From Sthenelais limicola (Eukaryota; Annelida; Polychaeta; Phyllodocida; Sigalionidae): 64,000 nucleotides of DNA. The position numbers and the translations under genes are program-made. The DNA lies in the NCBI GenBank assembly GCA_942159475.1, contig OW804095.1, positions 155,918,664-155,982,663 of the forward strand. The letters run 5' to 3'. The notes under the pieces were generated by a model. It was not told the origin of the DNA and ran no database searches. It worked only from the letters and a program-made list of their open reading frames with translations. Every line of letters begins with the position of its first letter. The first letter of the stretch is position 1. This document shows positions 21,267 to 32,580 of this stretch, in pieces.

Positions 21267-21795
21267 ACTAATGTCTAAAATTATGTCCGAATACTTATGC
21301 TCATTACTCAAAAACTATTTAAGCCTTTTACACAATTTAAATTGTATTAAATACCCCAACATATCTATTTGACTTTCCTAATTTTATATGATTATTGCGC
21401 AATTATTTCTACCTCTATTTTCAATCGTTGGTAATATAGCTATAAAATAAACTCTATAGGATGAGCTATTCGCCGACATAATGTCTAAAATTATGTCCGA
21501 ATACTTCTGCTCATTACTCAAAAACTATTTAAGCTTTTTACACAATTTAAATTGTATTAAATACCCCAACATATCTATTCGACTTTCCTAATTTTATATG
21601 ATTATTGCGCAATTATTTCTACCTCTATTTTTAATCGTTGGGAAAGAAGCTATAAAATATACTCTATAGGATGAGCTATTCGCCGACATAATGTCTAAAA
21701 TTATGTCCGAATACTTCTGCTCATTACTCAAGAACTATTTAAGCTTTTTACACAATTTAAATTGTATTAAATACCCAAACATATCTATTCTATTC
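21267..21795. repeat. 210-bp satellite, third cluster (about 2.5 copies)
   Basis: Phase markers at 21,273, 21,483 and 21,693 are exactly 210 bp apart. The array stops abruptly near 21,790 at a CTATT microrepeat. Confidence 0.92.
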
Positions 21796-22984
21796 TATTC
21801 TATCTAATTAATAATAATAATTGAAATTATATATTTGGTCTACATATCGCCCCATATCTCCCCTACTAAGGCTACTGCATCCACTATCATTGTGTATTTA
21901 GCCTAATAGCTAAATGGCTATGCTTTTTATGAGATTCGTCTATAATGATATATGATAAATAGCTTATTCATCAGCAGCCATAGCCCATACATATCTGTTG
22001 GACATTTAAATAATCGATGGTTAAATAGTAAGAGAGATGGAGTGATTAATATTCAGGTGCAATAATATTATTTCGCCAGTGTGCAACATAACTCAGAGAT
22101 CGACGCCCAGGTCTCCATTGAATTTGTGTCGGTCTCTGATATTGATATTAGGCTGAGTCCGACGGTCTCCTATGAAATGAACAAGTCATAAAGTCTAACT
22201 TTTCTTATTCTGAGTTATTTTTTAATTACCATATTAATAGCCCCCTTTTTTTGGTCTCTGTAAAATCCTGTCCGTCTCCACTGTTACAATTTGACAGAGA
22301 CCGACTGTCTCTGGTCTCCCAATTCACTGTGTTACATACTATACTGTTTCGCCAGAAGGTGGATTATTACAGCCTTGTCAAGTATAAATTGCAATAGTGT
22401 ATTAGCAACGATTAAAAAAATCAGTAGAAATAACATTCGTATAATCTTTAAATCTATCTAGAAATGAGGAGGGTATTCTCAGGAATACATTCATACTATT
22501 TGTAGGTTGATACGATAATTGACAAAGCAATTACGTTTCTGGTATCGCCCCCATACAATATGTGGGTCAGATTTTCAGAAAATGTACAATTGGCAGCTGT
22601 ACACATTTAGAAACTTCTCCTAAAATTAGGCTGAAAAATGATAAATACTGGGTATATCTGAGTATATTTAGTATTGCATTGATTTAAAGTATCAGTTCTG
22701 TTATGTTAAACTGCATTCTGAAGCTCAGTTATGTCTAAAATGTGGGTTATTTCAGAGGATTGGTAAAGGTGAATTGTACATTTTCTGAAGATCTCACCGA
22801 TCTATAGGTTTGGGGGGATGTGCAATTGGCTAGAATAATAATGTCCTTATTACGTCGTTCGCTGTGTGAAGAGAAATCATGCGATTGCTTTAATTTTTAT
22901 ATCATTACGAAGAAAACAAATTCCTCTTTCAGGAAATGTATACTTATTTATACTTATCTCCCTTACTTGTGGCCCCAGTGTGCG
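21796..22984. other. AT-rich stretch with clustered GGTCTC words
   Basis: No gene. Between 22,080 and 22,325 the word GGTCTC(T/C) or its complement occurs about seven times. A diverged copy of the 7.78-kb dispersed repeat lies near 22,395-22,440. Confidence 0.5.
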
Positions 22985-23290
22985 TTGAATGTACGCACAA
23001 GTGTTGCTCGGATACCTCCGGGTAGTACCTCCGGACGCCACTTGGGGTCTACATTGCAACCCATGATGATATTTGTAATTTATATTATGCGATTAATTTA
23101 TTGTTAATTAACCATTCATATTATTTAATCCGGACTTTAACCATGATGGTTATTACATATTTTACTATTTATGTTCAAGTTTGTACTTATTTCATTATTA
23201 TATTTATATAGTTATTCCTGTTTTGTATTGCAAACATAATGTTTTCTTGTGTTGAAAATCATTGATATACCTTATGTGCCTGTTCATAAA
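22985..23290. repeat. AT-rich 270-bp module, copy 2
   Basis: Counterpart of 20,790-21,080 with the same order of words. It is again followed by GACCGG-type GC-rich sequence. Confidence 0.88.
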
Positions 23291-23725
23291 TCAGGTTGGG
23301 TCCCAATGACCGGAAAATTTTCCCGGGGCTCCGAGATAATTTTACCCCGGTCATCGGCCGATACCGACCCGGTATTGTACCGGTCATCGGAGCCCCGGTC
23401 ATTGGAGTCACGGTCATCGGAGCCCCGGTCATCGGAGTCCCGGTCATTGAAGTCCCGGTCCGGTACCGGTCCGGTCCCGATGTTAAATTACCCGATTTTT
23501 TTATTTTTAAAGTGCCGCTATACTTTAAGTATGAGGAGGTATAGATTCTTAATATGCCGGGTCTGGTCTTGACCGGGACCGGGCCGGGCCTGGACCGGGC
23601 CGGGCCGTTATCGGAATGCCGAGAAGTATACTACCCATTACGGTCTTCCATAGTACCGGTCATCAGAGCCCCGGTCATTGGAGTCCCAGTCATCGGAGCC
23701 CCGGTCACCGGTCGACTTCTCGTTG
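23291..23725. repeat. GC-rich minisatellite, third block (inverted orientation)
   Basis: Here the unit appears mainly as ATCGGAGCCCCGGTC, the reverse complement of the unit in the first two blocks. It is interspersed with GGTACCGGTCCGG and with a short AT-rich island (23,490-23,560). It abuts the 3' end of Ty3/gypsy element A. Confidence 0.85.
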
Positions 23726-23777
23726 TGTTTTGATCCGGGGAATCAGACCTACATTCCCCGTATTGGTACACAAACAG

Positions 23778-26700
23778 CTAAGACTTCAGTTGTAATCGGT
23801 CTGGGGGACGGCGCACCCGTTTCCCCTTTACAACTTCGACAGGAGAGCTAGCTCTATCCTTTCTGACTTTCTTCACCCGTGCTACTGAATCTTTCGCCGG
23901 CCTCCCTACTTTCTTTACGGTAGGTTTCGGCAGCGGATCAGCAACAACTTTACGAGGTCTACCCCTCCGTGGAGCTACAGCGGAAACCGGCGGGTCTGGC
24001 AACCGTAGCTTCCGTGGTCTTCCGCGTTTCCGCTTGACAATGTTAGCTTGGGGCAAGGGCGGAACAGGCAGAACAGCGGTCTTTGTGGCTTTCAAACTCT
24101 GTTTCCCCTTCTTAGGCCTTCCCCGTCGTTTCACAAACACGGAGACTTTTTCTCTCTCTTTCAGATCAGGACATTCCTTGCCAGCTATTACTTTCCCACT
24201 TTCAAGTCTGAGGACGTCGCGGCCAGCCTTCTGCAATGCACGGAACTCCGGTGCTCTGTCAAGATAAACAACCTGCACGGGTCTGTCCTTGTCAAAAGCT
24301 TGCTTAAGGTAGTTGACATGACACCTTACGACTCCTGCAACTGTTTCCAGTTCATAGGTTGTACCCCCTATAAACCGTTTTACTTTGAAGGGGCCATCCC
24401 ACTTGGGACCGATCTTTTTACTGGCCTGCGGATGGTTGTAGCGGTATACAACATCCCCCACTTCAAAGGTCTTAGGCTTAGCTCGCCGATCGAAATCCCG
24501 TTTCTGGTGGATCGCTGCCACTCCGAGATTCTCACGGACGAACTTATGCCCAAGCTTCAACCAATGCTTCAAATTCTCCACGAACGGCACTCTGCATGGA
24601 AAATCCAGACCGCCTGGTTCCACCCCGTGGACCAAGTCCATAGGCGTTACCAGCTCGTCACCAAACACCACAGAGTTAGGTGTGCATAACGTACTTGCAT
24701 GCACACTCGCTCTGTACGCGTGAGCGACACACGGAGCCAACAAATCCCAATCCGTTGCACTATAATCCGTCAGACAGGACAGTTGTTCTACTAGGACTCG
24801 GTTCATTCTTTCCGTCTGACCGTTTGACTGCGGTCTATACGGTAAGGTAATGAGCTTTTCTACCCCTAGCATCTCCAACAAGCTCCGCAACAGGGTGGAT
24901 CGAAACTCCGGTGCTCCGTCCGTTTGCAACGACACGGGACAACCAAACCGGAGGATCCATTCCCTGAAGAGAACTTCCGCACATCTCTCAGCGGTGTGGT
25001 CTGGCATTGGATAGGTCTCCGCCCACTTTGAAAAGTGATCCGTCACTACCATGATGAAGTTATTACCTCTAGGGGTAAGACGGAACGGACCTATAATATC
25101 CAATCCAATTCGACTCCAGCGTTCTCCATGCAATTCCTTCTTAAGAGGCATGACTCCGCCACCACCCCTCGTCTTTCGCATGCTACATTCCGGACATGCC
25201 CTGAGCCACCTTTTCAGATCACTTCTCATGTTGGGCCAGAAGTACTTCTTCTTGGCTGTCCAACCAGTCTTGAAAGATCCGAAATGCCCAACCGTCTTCG
25301 GTCCATGCATTCCCTGGAATATCTCATAGCGAAGCGCAGTAGGAATTACTTTGCGCACGTACGTGATTCCTGTGCGAGGTCGAGTCCACGACAAGCACAA
25401 CACACCATTCTTCATCGACAAACTCCCCAAGTTATGCATATAGGTACAGAATTCGTCTGATTCACCAGACAGGGACTGCTTGTCCAGAACCGAGACTTCT
25501 CCTTCCACTATAGCAATCACTCTTAAGATCTCTGGGTCGTCTTGCTGAGCTGTCCGGATGATTTCTCCCGTAGCAGCAAGGGTCACAGTGGTCGCAGCAA
25601 CAACAGCGTCGTGCGCCCCACAATCAACACAGTCAAATCGAGCACACTTCCGGGTCGGAACCCGGGAAAGCGCATCAACATTGACATGTTTCTTCCCCGC
25701 TCTATGGAGAATCATTCTCTGATCCAGGCCATACTCTTGCATCTGGGTTAACCAGCGCGCCAGCATGTCCATAGGATCCTTGAAGTTCAGGAGCCAACGC
25801 AGCGAAGCATGGTCCGTCCGAACAAAGAAGTTCCGATTCCCTAATAAATAGTGCCGGAATTTCTTCAGATAGGTAAGCACAGCCAACAACTCTCGTTTGG
25901 TCGCACAGTAGTTCCGTTGGGCTTTATCCAAGCTATTACTAGCGTACCCAAGGACTACCTCCTTACCATCTTGGACCTGGGACAGAATCCCTGCCTTGCC
26001 ATACCCACTGGCATCCGTGTCTAAGATAAACTCCCCCTCTTTCCGAGGGTATCTCAACAACGGAGCCCGGGTCAACAAATCTTTCACGCTCTGGAATGCA
26101 ACTGCACACTCCGGGGTCCAGTTTATTGCTTTCGTGTATCGTTTTTCTCTTCCGGCTGCCGTTACTACGTCCTGCAACGGGGAGACAACTGCAGCGAAAT
26201 TCGGTTGGAATTCCCTGTAGTAGGACGCGAATCCTATAAATTGTCTAACTTCCCTCGCAGTCTTCGGAACGGGCCAGTCACGGACCTTCTGTATCTTCTT
26301 CGGGTCCGCTCGAATTCCTTTTTCCGATACTAATCTCCCCAAGTACTCCACTTCACGGCGGAATAGTTCACATTTCTTGGGTTTCAGCTTCAACCTGTAT
26401 TCCCGGATTCGTTCAAGAACCAACCGCAGATTTAGCAGACAACCATCGAATGTCACGCCAAATACAACGATATCATCGAGATACACCAGACAAGACTTCC
26501 AGCGAAGGTCGTCTAGCATACGATCCATCATCCGCTGGAATGTGGCAGGAGCATTGCACAATCCAAAGGCCATAACCTTGAATTGAAACAATCCAACGCT
26601 GGACAGGAAAGCCGTCTTTTGCTTACTCTCCTCGTCCATCGCTATCTGCCAATACCCACTTTCCAGGTCGAGGGTGCAGAACCATTTATTTCCACCCAAC

Positions 26701-26801
26701 GCCTCGACACACTCGTCTATTCTAGGGAGTGGAAAGCTGTCCTTCACTGTGACGGAATTGAGCTGGCGATAATCGACGCAGAAGTGTTGAGTTCCCAACA
26801 A
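23778..26801 (-). pseudogene. Pol of element A: RT, RNase H, integrase with AT-hook tail
   Basis: A 1007-residue open frame. [22 protein letters not shown] and YLDD (near 26,475). RNase H: DTDASG, ATKRELLA and TDHASLRW. Integrase: zinc-binding HFG/CPEC, then LDIIGPF, TDGAPEF and GQTERMNR, with the catalytic Glu present. The C-terminal tail (from about 24,135 to 23,896) holds four AT-hook-like cores: RRGRPKK, KRGRPRK, RRGRPRK and VGRPAK. The apparent start is internal: the RT N-terminus lies in the next frame upstream because about 11 bp are missing near 26,785 relative to the other copies. Non-functional as one polyprotein unless this is an assembly error. Confidence 0.9.
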
Positions 26802-28332
26802 TCACGATGGGTGCTCCCCACGGACTATTAGAATGCTCAATACGCCCCTGCTCGTACATCTTCCAGATCTCCGCTTCAGCTACTTCACGCTTAGACACCG
26901 GAATCCGCCTATAAGCAAGCTTGATAGGTCGAGAGTCGGCAGTATCAATTACGTGTTTCACGACATGGGTGCAACCCGGATCTTCTCTCCAACCATCTCC
27001 GGGTAGCGAAAAGCTCCCACGAAACTCATTAAGAAGACCCATCAGCTTTGACCTCTCTGTCGGATCAGTCAAATCAGAGTCCCTTACAAGTTTCTTCAAC
27101 GGACATTCTGTACTTGGTGGCACAGGGTCATCCGGGGCAATCAAATCCTCATCTACCACAGACGGGGTTTCTACCACCTGTATAGAGTTGATGATTGCAT
27201 CCTTTATTTTGTCCTCCGGACACATATTCACCCCCTCCGGACTAGTAGTGGGTGACGATAGCAGCGTCACATCACTCACTCGTCCAACCACCATATCAAC
27301 ACCTAAACGTAGGGTTTCTGCAGACGGATTACTAAAGGCCACAGTCGCCGTAGCGTCAGCCGAGATATATGAATCAAGGCATCCCACAGTGTAATCCTTT
27401 AGAAAACTCTGGTCCGGCTCAAACATCAAACCCGTTGACGAATCCGAGCACCCGCGAACATCGATCTTAACCAGTGTAGCTGAATAAGGACGAAGGACCA
27501 CCGCTTTCCGAAGTGTTACCTGCCTTCCATCGCCTACTTCACTAGTTGTAATCATATTCACCGAGGGACCCAATTGCTTTGGCGGATCACCACGCCAGTG
27601 ATGCATGATCACAGCGTCTTCTCCATCATTCAAAGACAATTTCCCTGACCAGCACACATAACATCTATGCACAAGATTGAAATCCTGCGCCAAGATTCCG
27701 GACTCCAGGCCAGATAAACCCAATACTACCAGACACGTTAACATGTACGTCCGTTTCCCTAACGTCAAAGGGAACAGAGCGCTACCATGCACAGTAATCT
27801 GTGAATCGTTTCCCATCGTGCACGCCAACCGGCACGGAACCAGTGGCGGCGGCCGACGCAGGGAGTCATAGAACGTCTTCGTCACCAGGCTAGTGGTAGC
27901 GCCCGGATCCCAAAGGAAATCACCAACATCCCCATTCACTGATACTGAAGCGTACCATCTATCCGCAATATATGGATCACAGAGCTTCAACACCCTCTGA
28001 TCATCCACGGAAACTTTCTGAATACTCGCACCCGTGATGGGACCTGACTCCGCTATCACCAAATGCCCTGACTCAGCTTGGTAACCTGCCTTACCCCAAC
28101 AAACGTTGTCGGAGTCTGCAACTACAGGAAAATCCCTGGAATCTACACCATTCCTGGAATGAGTGGTCTCGTCCGCTCGACGCGCCCGAACCGCTTTCGT
28201 ACTTCCCTGGCAGACAGCCTCAGGCTCAGCAGTACTTACGGGAGCTAGAGCCCCACACCCAGTCTTCATTTCAGACACAGAACGATCATGAACTGCAGTA
28301 CTAGGAAGCGCAAACAATTCCCCGGATCCCAT
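26722..28332 (-). pseudogene. Pol N-terminus of element A: protease and start of RT
   Basis: The ATG lies 8 nt after the gag stop codon, in a different frame, suggesting separate initiation or re-initiation. Residues around 130-240 form a retropepsin-like domain with FLWDPGATTSL at the active site; Pro replaces the usual Thr or Ser. Near the C-terminus are YRRIPVSKRE and HSNSPWGAPIV, the beginning of RT, after which the frame is lost near 26,785. Confidence 0.85.
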
Positions 28333-28340
28333 CTCGCTTC

Positions 28341-30344
28341 TTATGAGACCCGTTTGGAGTTTTCCGACGACTCCGGCTTCACTGCTTGATCAGCCTTTGT
28401 CGCGGAACCTCCCCTACCAGTTGCGTCTTTCCAGACATCCCTCTGCGGACAGCTAGCCATAAAATGACCCTCCTGACCACATTGGAAGCAACCAGTCCGC
28501 TTCACACCTCTCTTCCAGTTAAACTTCGATTGTTTACCGGAAAACTTCTGTCCAGACTGTCCTACCCAGGACCGTAGAGCCTGGACGACAGCTTCAGGGA
28601 CGTCATCGCCACATGAGTCTTCCGCCACAGGTTCGGCAGCTGTAGCTTGCACGGAAACCTTTGGGTTTTTCTTCCTCACATCCGGGCCAGCAGTGGTAAG
28701 TGTACTTATAGAGGCAACACTGCCACTCTCCAAGTAACAACTCTCCCACACCTCCGCCCAGTGTATGGCTCTCAGGAGATCCTTCGGCTGTTTCAGGCGA
28801 ACCCAATCAGCCATATCCTGATTCGTCACTCCCTGTAGGAATACACAGAGGGAAACTGACCTCAACGTGTTATCCAATGGACCAAAAGCACGTCGCCCCT
28901 TCCGAGCAACGTCATTACCGAAAAGTCTAACCGACTGGTTCGGAGTCTGGCGGGAATTATATAATTCTGCCTGCTTTCTGGGTCTAGACTTCTCGCCAAA
29001 TTTTGCCTCCATATGGTCGACAAACTGCACAAGAGTCAAGTTCTCCGGCAAATCTCCCATTTCCGCCAGTTGTCTCCTGGAACCACAGATCAACTGTCGT
29101 AACAACTGTTCGGGGCTCCAGTTGTGCGCGGTAGCAATAACTTTCATTTCCGCCAAGTATATCCTCCACAAAATAACGCCATCCCACAACCTGGGTACGG
29201 ATACTTTCGGAGCAATACTCTCACGGGTCGAAGACTGATTGTAATTAAAATCCTCATCCGACTCATCCGGTCCAGTATACTCAAGACCCTGGACAAGAGA
29301 ACGATCTTTCCGGCGGGACCTACTAGATCGACAATAATCTTTTCCACAGTCGTCATCAGAGTCATCTGAGTCACTATCACCTCCGGAAGGCTTCTTCCGG
29401 GCTTTAGTACTGGACAACACAGAACTGGGGGAACCAGGGGAACTGTGGTAGTACGTACCATCACGAACTCTACCATTAGGAGTTTTAACGACAGCGTTAC
29501 GTGACTTCGAAACAACCACATTGCTCTGTTCCTTGCGCGGGGTAACATTCTTGCTGGTCAAAAACGAACCATCATTTGCATTCCCTTTCGGGGAAGATGA
29601 AGCTTGTGCCTGCTTTGAGAACGTAACATGCCTGTCTACATCCTCCGGCCCTTTAGCTGCAACAATGGACGGATCGTCCAACATCGGTGCAAATGACAAC
29701 TTCGGATCAGCAAAAGTTGACGTCACTGGAGCTTTGGGTGTGTATGCACTTTTAACCTTCAGCAACATACCAATCAAATCCTCACCCTGCGAAGTGTCCG
29801 GCGGGGGCGTGTCTTCCGTCCCATCCTCCGAAACACAATCTTCCACCGTCACCGGCGGAGGCGGTCCGTAAACAGCATCATGTATAACTCCTCGAAGAGT
29901 TGCATTCTGCTGTGTAACGTCTGCCATACGCGCATGCAAATCCTCAGCAGCACTTCTATGAGCTTTAAAGTCGGCACGCATCTTCCGGAATTCGTGACGG
30001 AGTTCATCCTCAGTCAAGTCTTCCGGGGACCGACGCCACTGATTGAAAGCACTACCTGCTCCAACATCTACCCGGTGCACAGAACCATCGCCCTCATAAG
30101 CGAAAGTTCCCTCATCCTTACGGGATACGAGATCCTTACGGTCCTGTTCCTTACGGGGACCTAATAGTCCTTTCATCGGAGGACCAAAGGTATCCGTAAC
30201 TATATACGACAACCTCGGAGGTTTGATCACAGTAGCGACCTTTGCCGGAGACTTGACCACACTGACTTTAGGCGGAGACTTCATGCCCAGCGGGGCAACG
30301 GTACCATCCGCTGCTTCAGCCATTTGGTCGGGTCTATCAGCCAA
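28341..30344 (-). CDS. Gag of element A
   Basis: An intact 667-residue ORF beginning 97 nt inside the LTR. The N-terminal third is polar with a short coiled coil (about 110-150). The centre has an Asp/Ser-rich stretch and then the capsid-like region (LVQGLEYTGPDES, RLWDGVILWR, LRQLICGSRRQL). The C-terminus has one CCHC zinc knuckle, CFQCGQEGHFMASC, for RNA binding. Long for a Ty3/gypsy Gag. It has no stop or frameshift, unlike pol. Confidence 0.88.
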   Translation of the reverse strand: MADRPDQMAEAADGTVAPLGMKSPPKVSVVKSPAKVATVIKPPRLSYIVTDTFGPPMKGLLGPRKEQDRKDLVSRKDEGTFAYEGDGSVHRVDVGAGSAFNQWRRSPEDLTEDELRHEFRKMRADFKAHRSAAEDLHARMADVTQQNATLRGVIHDAVYGPPPPVTVEDCVSEDGTEDTPPPDTSQGEDLIGMLLKVKSAYTPKAPVTSTFADPKLSFAPMLDDPSIVAAKGPEDVDRHVTFSKQAQASSSPKGNANDGSFLTSKNVTPRKEQSNVVVSKSRNAVVKTPNGRVRDGTYYHSSPGSPSSVLSSTKARKKPSGGDSDSDDSDDDCGKDYCRSSRSRRKDRSLVQGLEYTGPDESDEDFNYNQSSTRESIAPKVSVPRLWDGVILWRIYLAEMKVIATAHNWSPEQLLRQLICGSRRQLAEMGDLPENLTLVQFVDHMEAKFGEKSRPRKQAELYNSRQTPNQSVRLFGNDVARKGRRAFGPLDNTLRSVSLCVFLQGVTNQDMADWVRLKQPKDLLRAIHWAEVWESCYLESGSVASISTLTTAGPDVRKKNPKVSVQATAAEPVAEDSCGDDVPEAVVQALRSWVGQSGQKFSGKQSKFNWKRGVKRTGCFQCGQEGHFMASCPQRDVWKDATGRGGSATKADQAVKPESSENSKRVS

Positions 30345-30425
30345 TCTCCGAACCTCTGCACAACGCAGTCCTGTTTCACCAAGAAACTACAGTCACACTA
30401 TCAACAAGGTCTGCGGCCAGAAACT

Positions 30426-30439
30426 GGTTTACGGCACCA
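30426..30439 (-). promoter_or_regulatory. Primer-binding site of element A (tRNA-His type)
   Basis: Read on the minus strand, TGGTGCCGT follows the LTR end by 2 nt. These nine bases complement the 3' end of animal tRNA-His (ACGGCACCA). The next bases diverge. Confidence 0.65.
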
Positions 30440-30441
30440 AT

Positions 30442-30940
30442 TGTAGTGTTTTTCCGTCTCACACTACCCAAGTTCGATATATCTATTCTCGCGAAGGGAA
30501 AGAAGACCAGACACACAGCTCTTTAGGTATCACAGGCTTTATTCTCCACACAAACCATGTCCGATAGTGTTTATCGGACCCAACAGAGGTGACCAGGTAT
30601 TGGCCTCAGAGGACAAGTGGCAATTATGGTACACGATCATTGCAGGTGTTGAGAGTCAAACAGTTAACATGGTTTTACATAGGAGTAACACAGTGAAACA
30701 ACACGGAGTCTTACCGGAGCATCCGGAAGCACTCTAAGACACATTATGGTAAAAGAGTTGACTAGATTTAAGTTACCTTTGATATTGGTTTACTGGAACT
30801 CTGTCCAAGTAAGAAAAGGCGGGAATCCGAAAGGCCATTTCTGAACCGGGAGCGCGTTCAGTTGAGGCGCGTGCACCCAATTATAGCAACGCCCGGTCAG
30901 ACCAATTATCTCGGATCTATTTAAAACCGTATTCACTACA
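30442..30940 (-). repeat. 5' LTR of element A
   Basis: This 499-bp segment begins TGTAGTG and ends CACTACA on either strand reading, the same inverted termini as the LTRs of element B. It is followed by the primer-binding site. A TTTTAAATA word near 30,915 (minus-strand sense, near the LTR start) could be TATA-like. Confidence 0.7.
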
Positions 30941-32049
30941 TATGTATATATCATATATGAGTAATTTTTCCAATAGTGCATCATTTGGTTTTCCAGCCTA
31001 GGATATCTACAACCTGTATTTAGGATGATCGCACATGATTATAACCATTTTATTTTAATTCCTTGGCCAAAAGTGCCTTTTCAGGCTAGGAAATGAATAA
31101 TAATTATGGAATTATGAATATAAAGCACAGGCCCATTTAGAAAATATATTACTTCTGATGAAAAGAATGGTTTCTACACATGCACACTCCTTCATTATTA
31201 TGAAAAAACACAATGTTTATGTCATCACTAATTTACACTGATCCAGACTTGGTAGATATCATTTTGGAATATTTGTGTCGCCGTTACGACATATATTGGC
31301 TTCAACACAGTCAAATACCCCAATAGTGATGATTAATATTGAATTGGATTTATACTTTTGTGTAGGGAAGATGTATATGTATGTATAGTTATAGTAATAA
31401 AATGGATATTTGTTACAAAAATCTGTCAAACGTCTGGTTAGAACCATATCCTCGTTTAAGCCGAATAAGTGAGTAACATATCTCATTCTTACACTAAATC
31501 ATTTGATAAATCGGACTTAATAAGGCCAAAATAAGGCAAAAGAATAGGGAAAATATAGGTATCTGAATTAAAGGTGTACAAATCGAAATATTTGTCCCAG
31601 CCTTCCCAAAATTCATCTGCATTCTGCTGATATTCCCTGCTATATATACACCAAGGATCGTAGAGATTCAACGAATTTTATTTTTTCTAAAAATATGGCC
31701 CCTTGAAATCAAATGCTGCCCGTTTGGGAGAATTATTCATATATATATATTATATGAATGCATATATATATGCATTCATATACATTACAAACATATGCAA
31801 TAAACCCAGGTATAAACCTCTAACCAGCCAGAAATATCATACGATCTAGAACATAGATATCTCCTTGAGCAATCATATAGGTGTACCTTACACATATTGG
31901 CAAGCTAAACGAAACCAAGTCTCTACCACCTACCTAGGTATATATCCTCGTTGATATTCCTCCTGAACCGACATAGTTAATTTAAAATGTTTGTCATCGT
32001 TAATTAGATATGTATACATAATATTTTTAATTGAACTGAATTGAATAAA
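30941..32049. other. AT-rich stretch with a palindrome
   Basis: No gene. Positions 31,751-31,782 form a perfect 32-bp palindrome centred in ATATAT, with arms TATATGAATGCATATA and complement. Small open frames on the minus strand are AT-driven. Confidence 0.6.
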
Positions 32050-32215
32050 GAGAGGATGTCAGGGGTAAGGGAGGTGGTTACTGGAGGTGGTTACTGGAAG
32101 GGGTTGCTGGAGGAGGTTACTGGAGGACATTAATGGAGGAGGTTACTGGAGGACGTTACTGGAGGGGGTTGCTGGAGGAGGCTACTAGGTGGACATACAG
32201 GAGGAGATTCTAGAT
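32050..32215. repeat. G-rich minisatellite (GGAGGAGGTTACT unit)
   Basis: About ten 14-16-bp imperfect units of GGTTACTGGAGGAGGTT type. The composition is complementary to the C-rich array at 32.6-33.0 kb, so the two could be an inverted pair. Confidence 0.85.
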
Positions 32216-32580
32216 CTTCTAAATGACCATGACCATGGTGGAATTGCTCATACCTCTCTCTCTCTCCTCTCACTTACTCTCTCTCTCCCTCCTCTTCCTT
32301 ACACATGTTAATCACCATGATTACACCACCCACCCACCTGCCCACACATAAGAAGCAACTCATATGCTTAACGATATAAGACTGAGCCATTATGGTTGAC
32401 CACCAGTATGTTCTATTTTTTTCTTCATGAATTCACATAAATTCCATTTTCTAGAATACCTTAAAACAACCAAGTGGATGATGTAGAAGACATTAAAAGC
32501 TAACTTTGTAGACACAACGATTTTTTCAACGATTAATTTATGAAAAAATATCAAATAAATAATCCTATATTTAAGCAATT

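Larger units (their letters stand above)
23726..30940 (-). mobile_element. Ty3/gypsy element A (minus strand), lacking a 3' LTR
   Basis: Minus-strand order: 5' LTR (30,442-30,940), primer-binding site, gag, pol split by one frameshift, then sequence loss just after the pol stop codon. The expected second LTR (same TGTAGTG/CACTACA ends) is not found between pol and the GC-rich minisatellite. RT, RNase H and integrase order (RT-RH-IN) is that of Ty3/gypsy. Family members in this window: A and the split C/D copy are close, B is a related second family. Confidence 0.88.

Noticed and set aside
24034..26831. Several plus-strand open frames of 60-213 codons
   Set aside because: They are antisense shadows of the element A pol gene; the minus strand carries all catalytic motifs.
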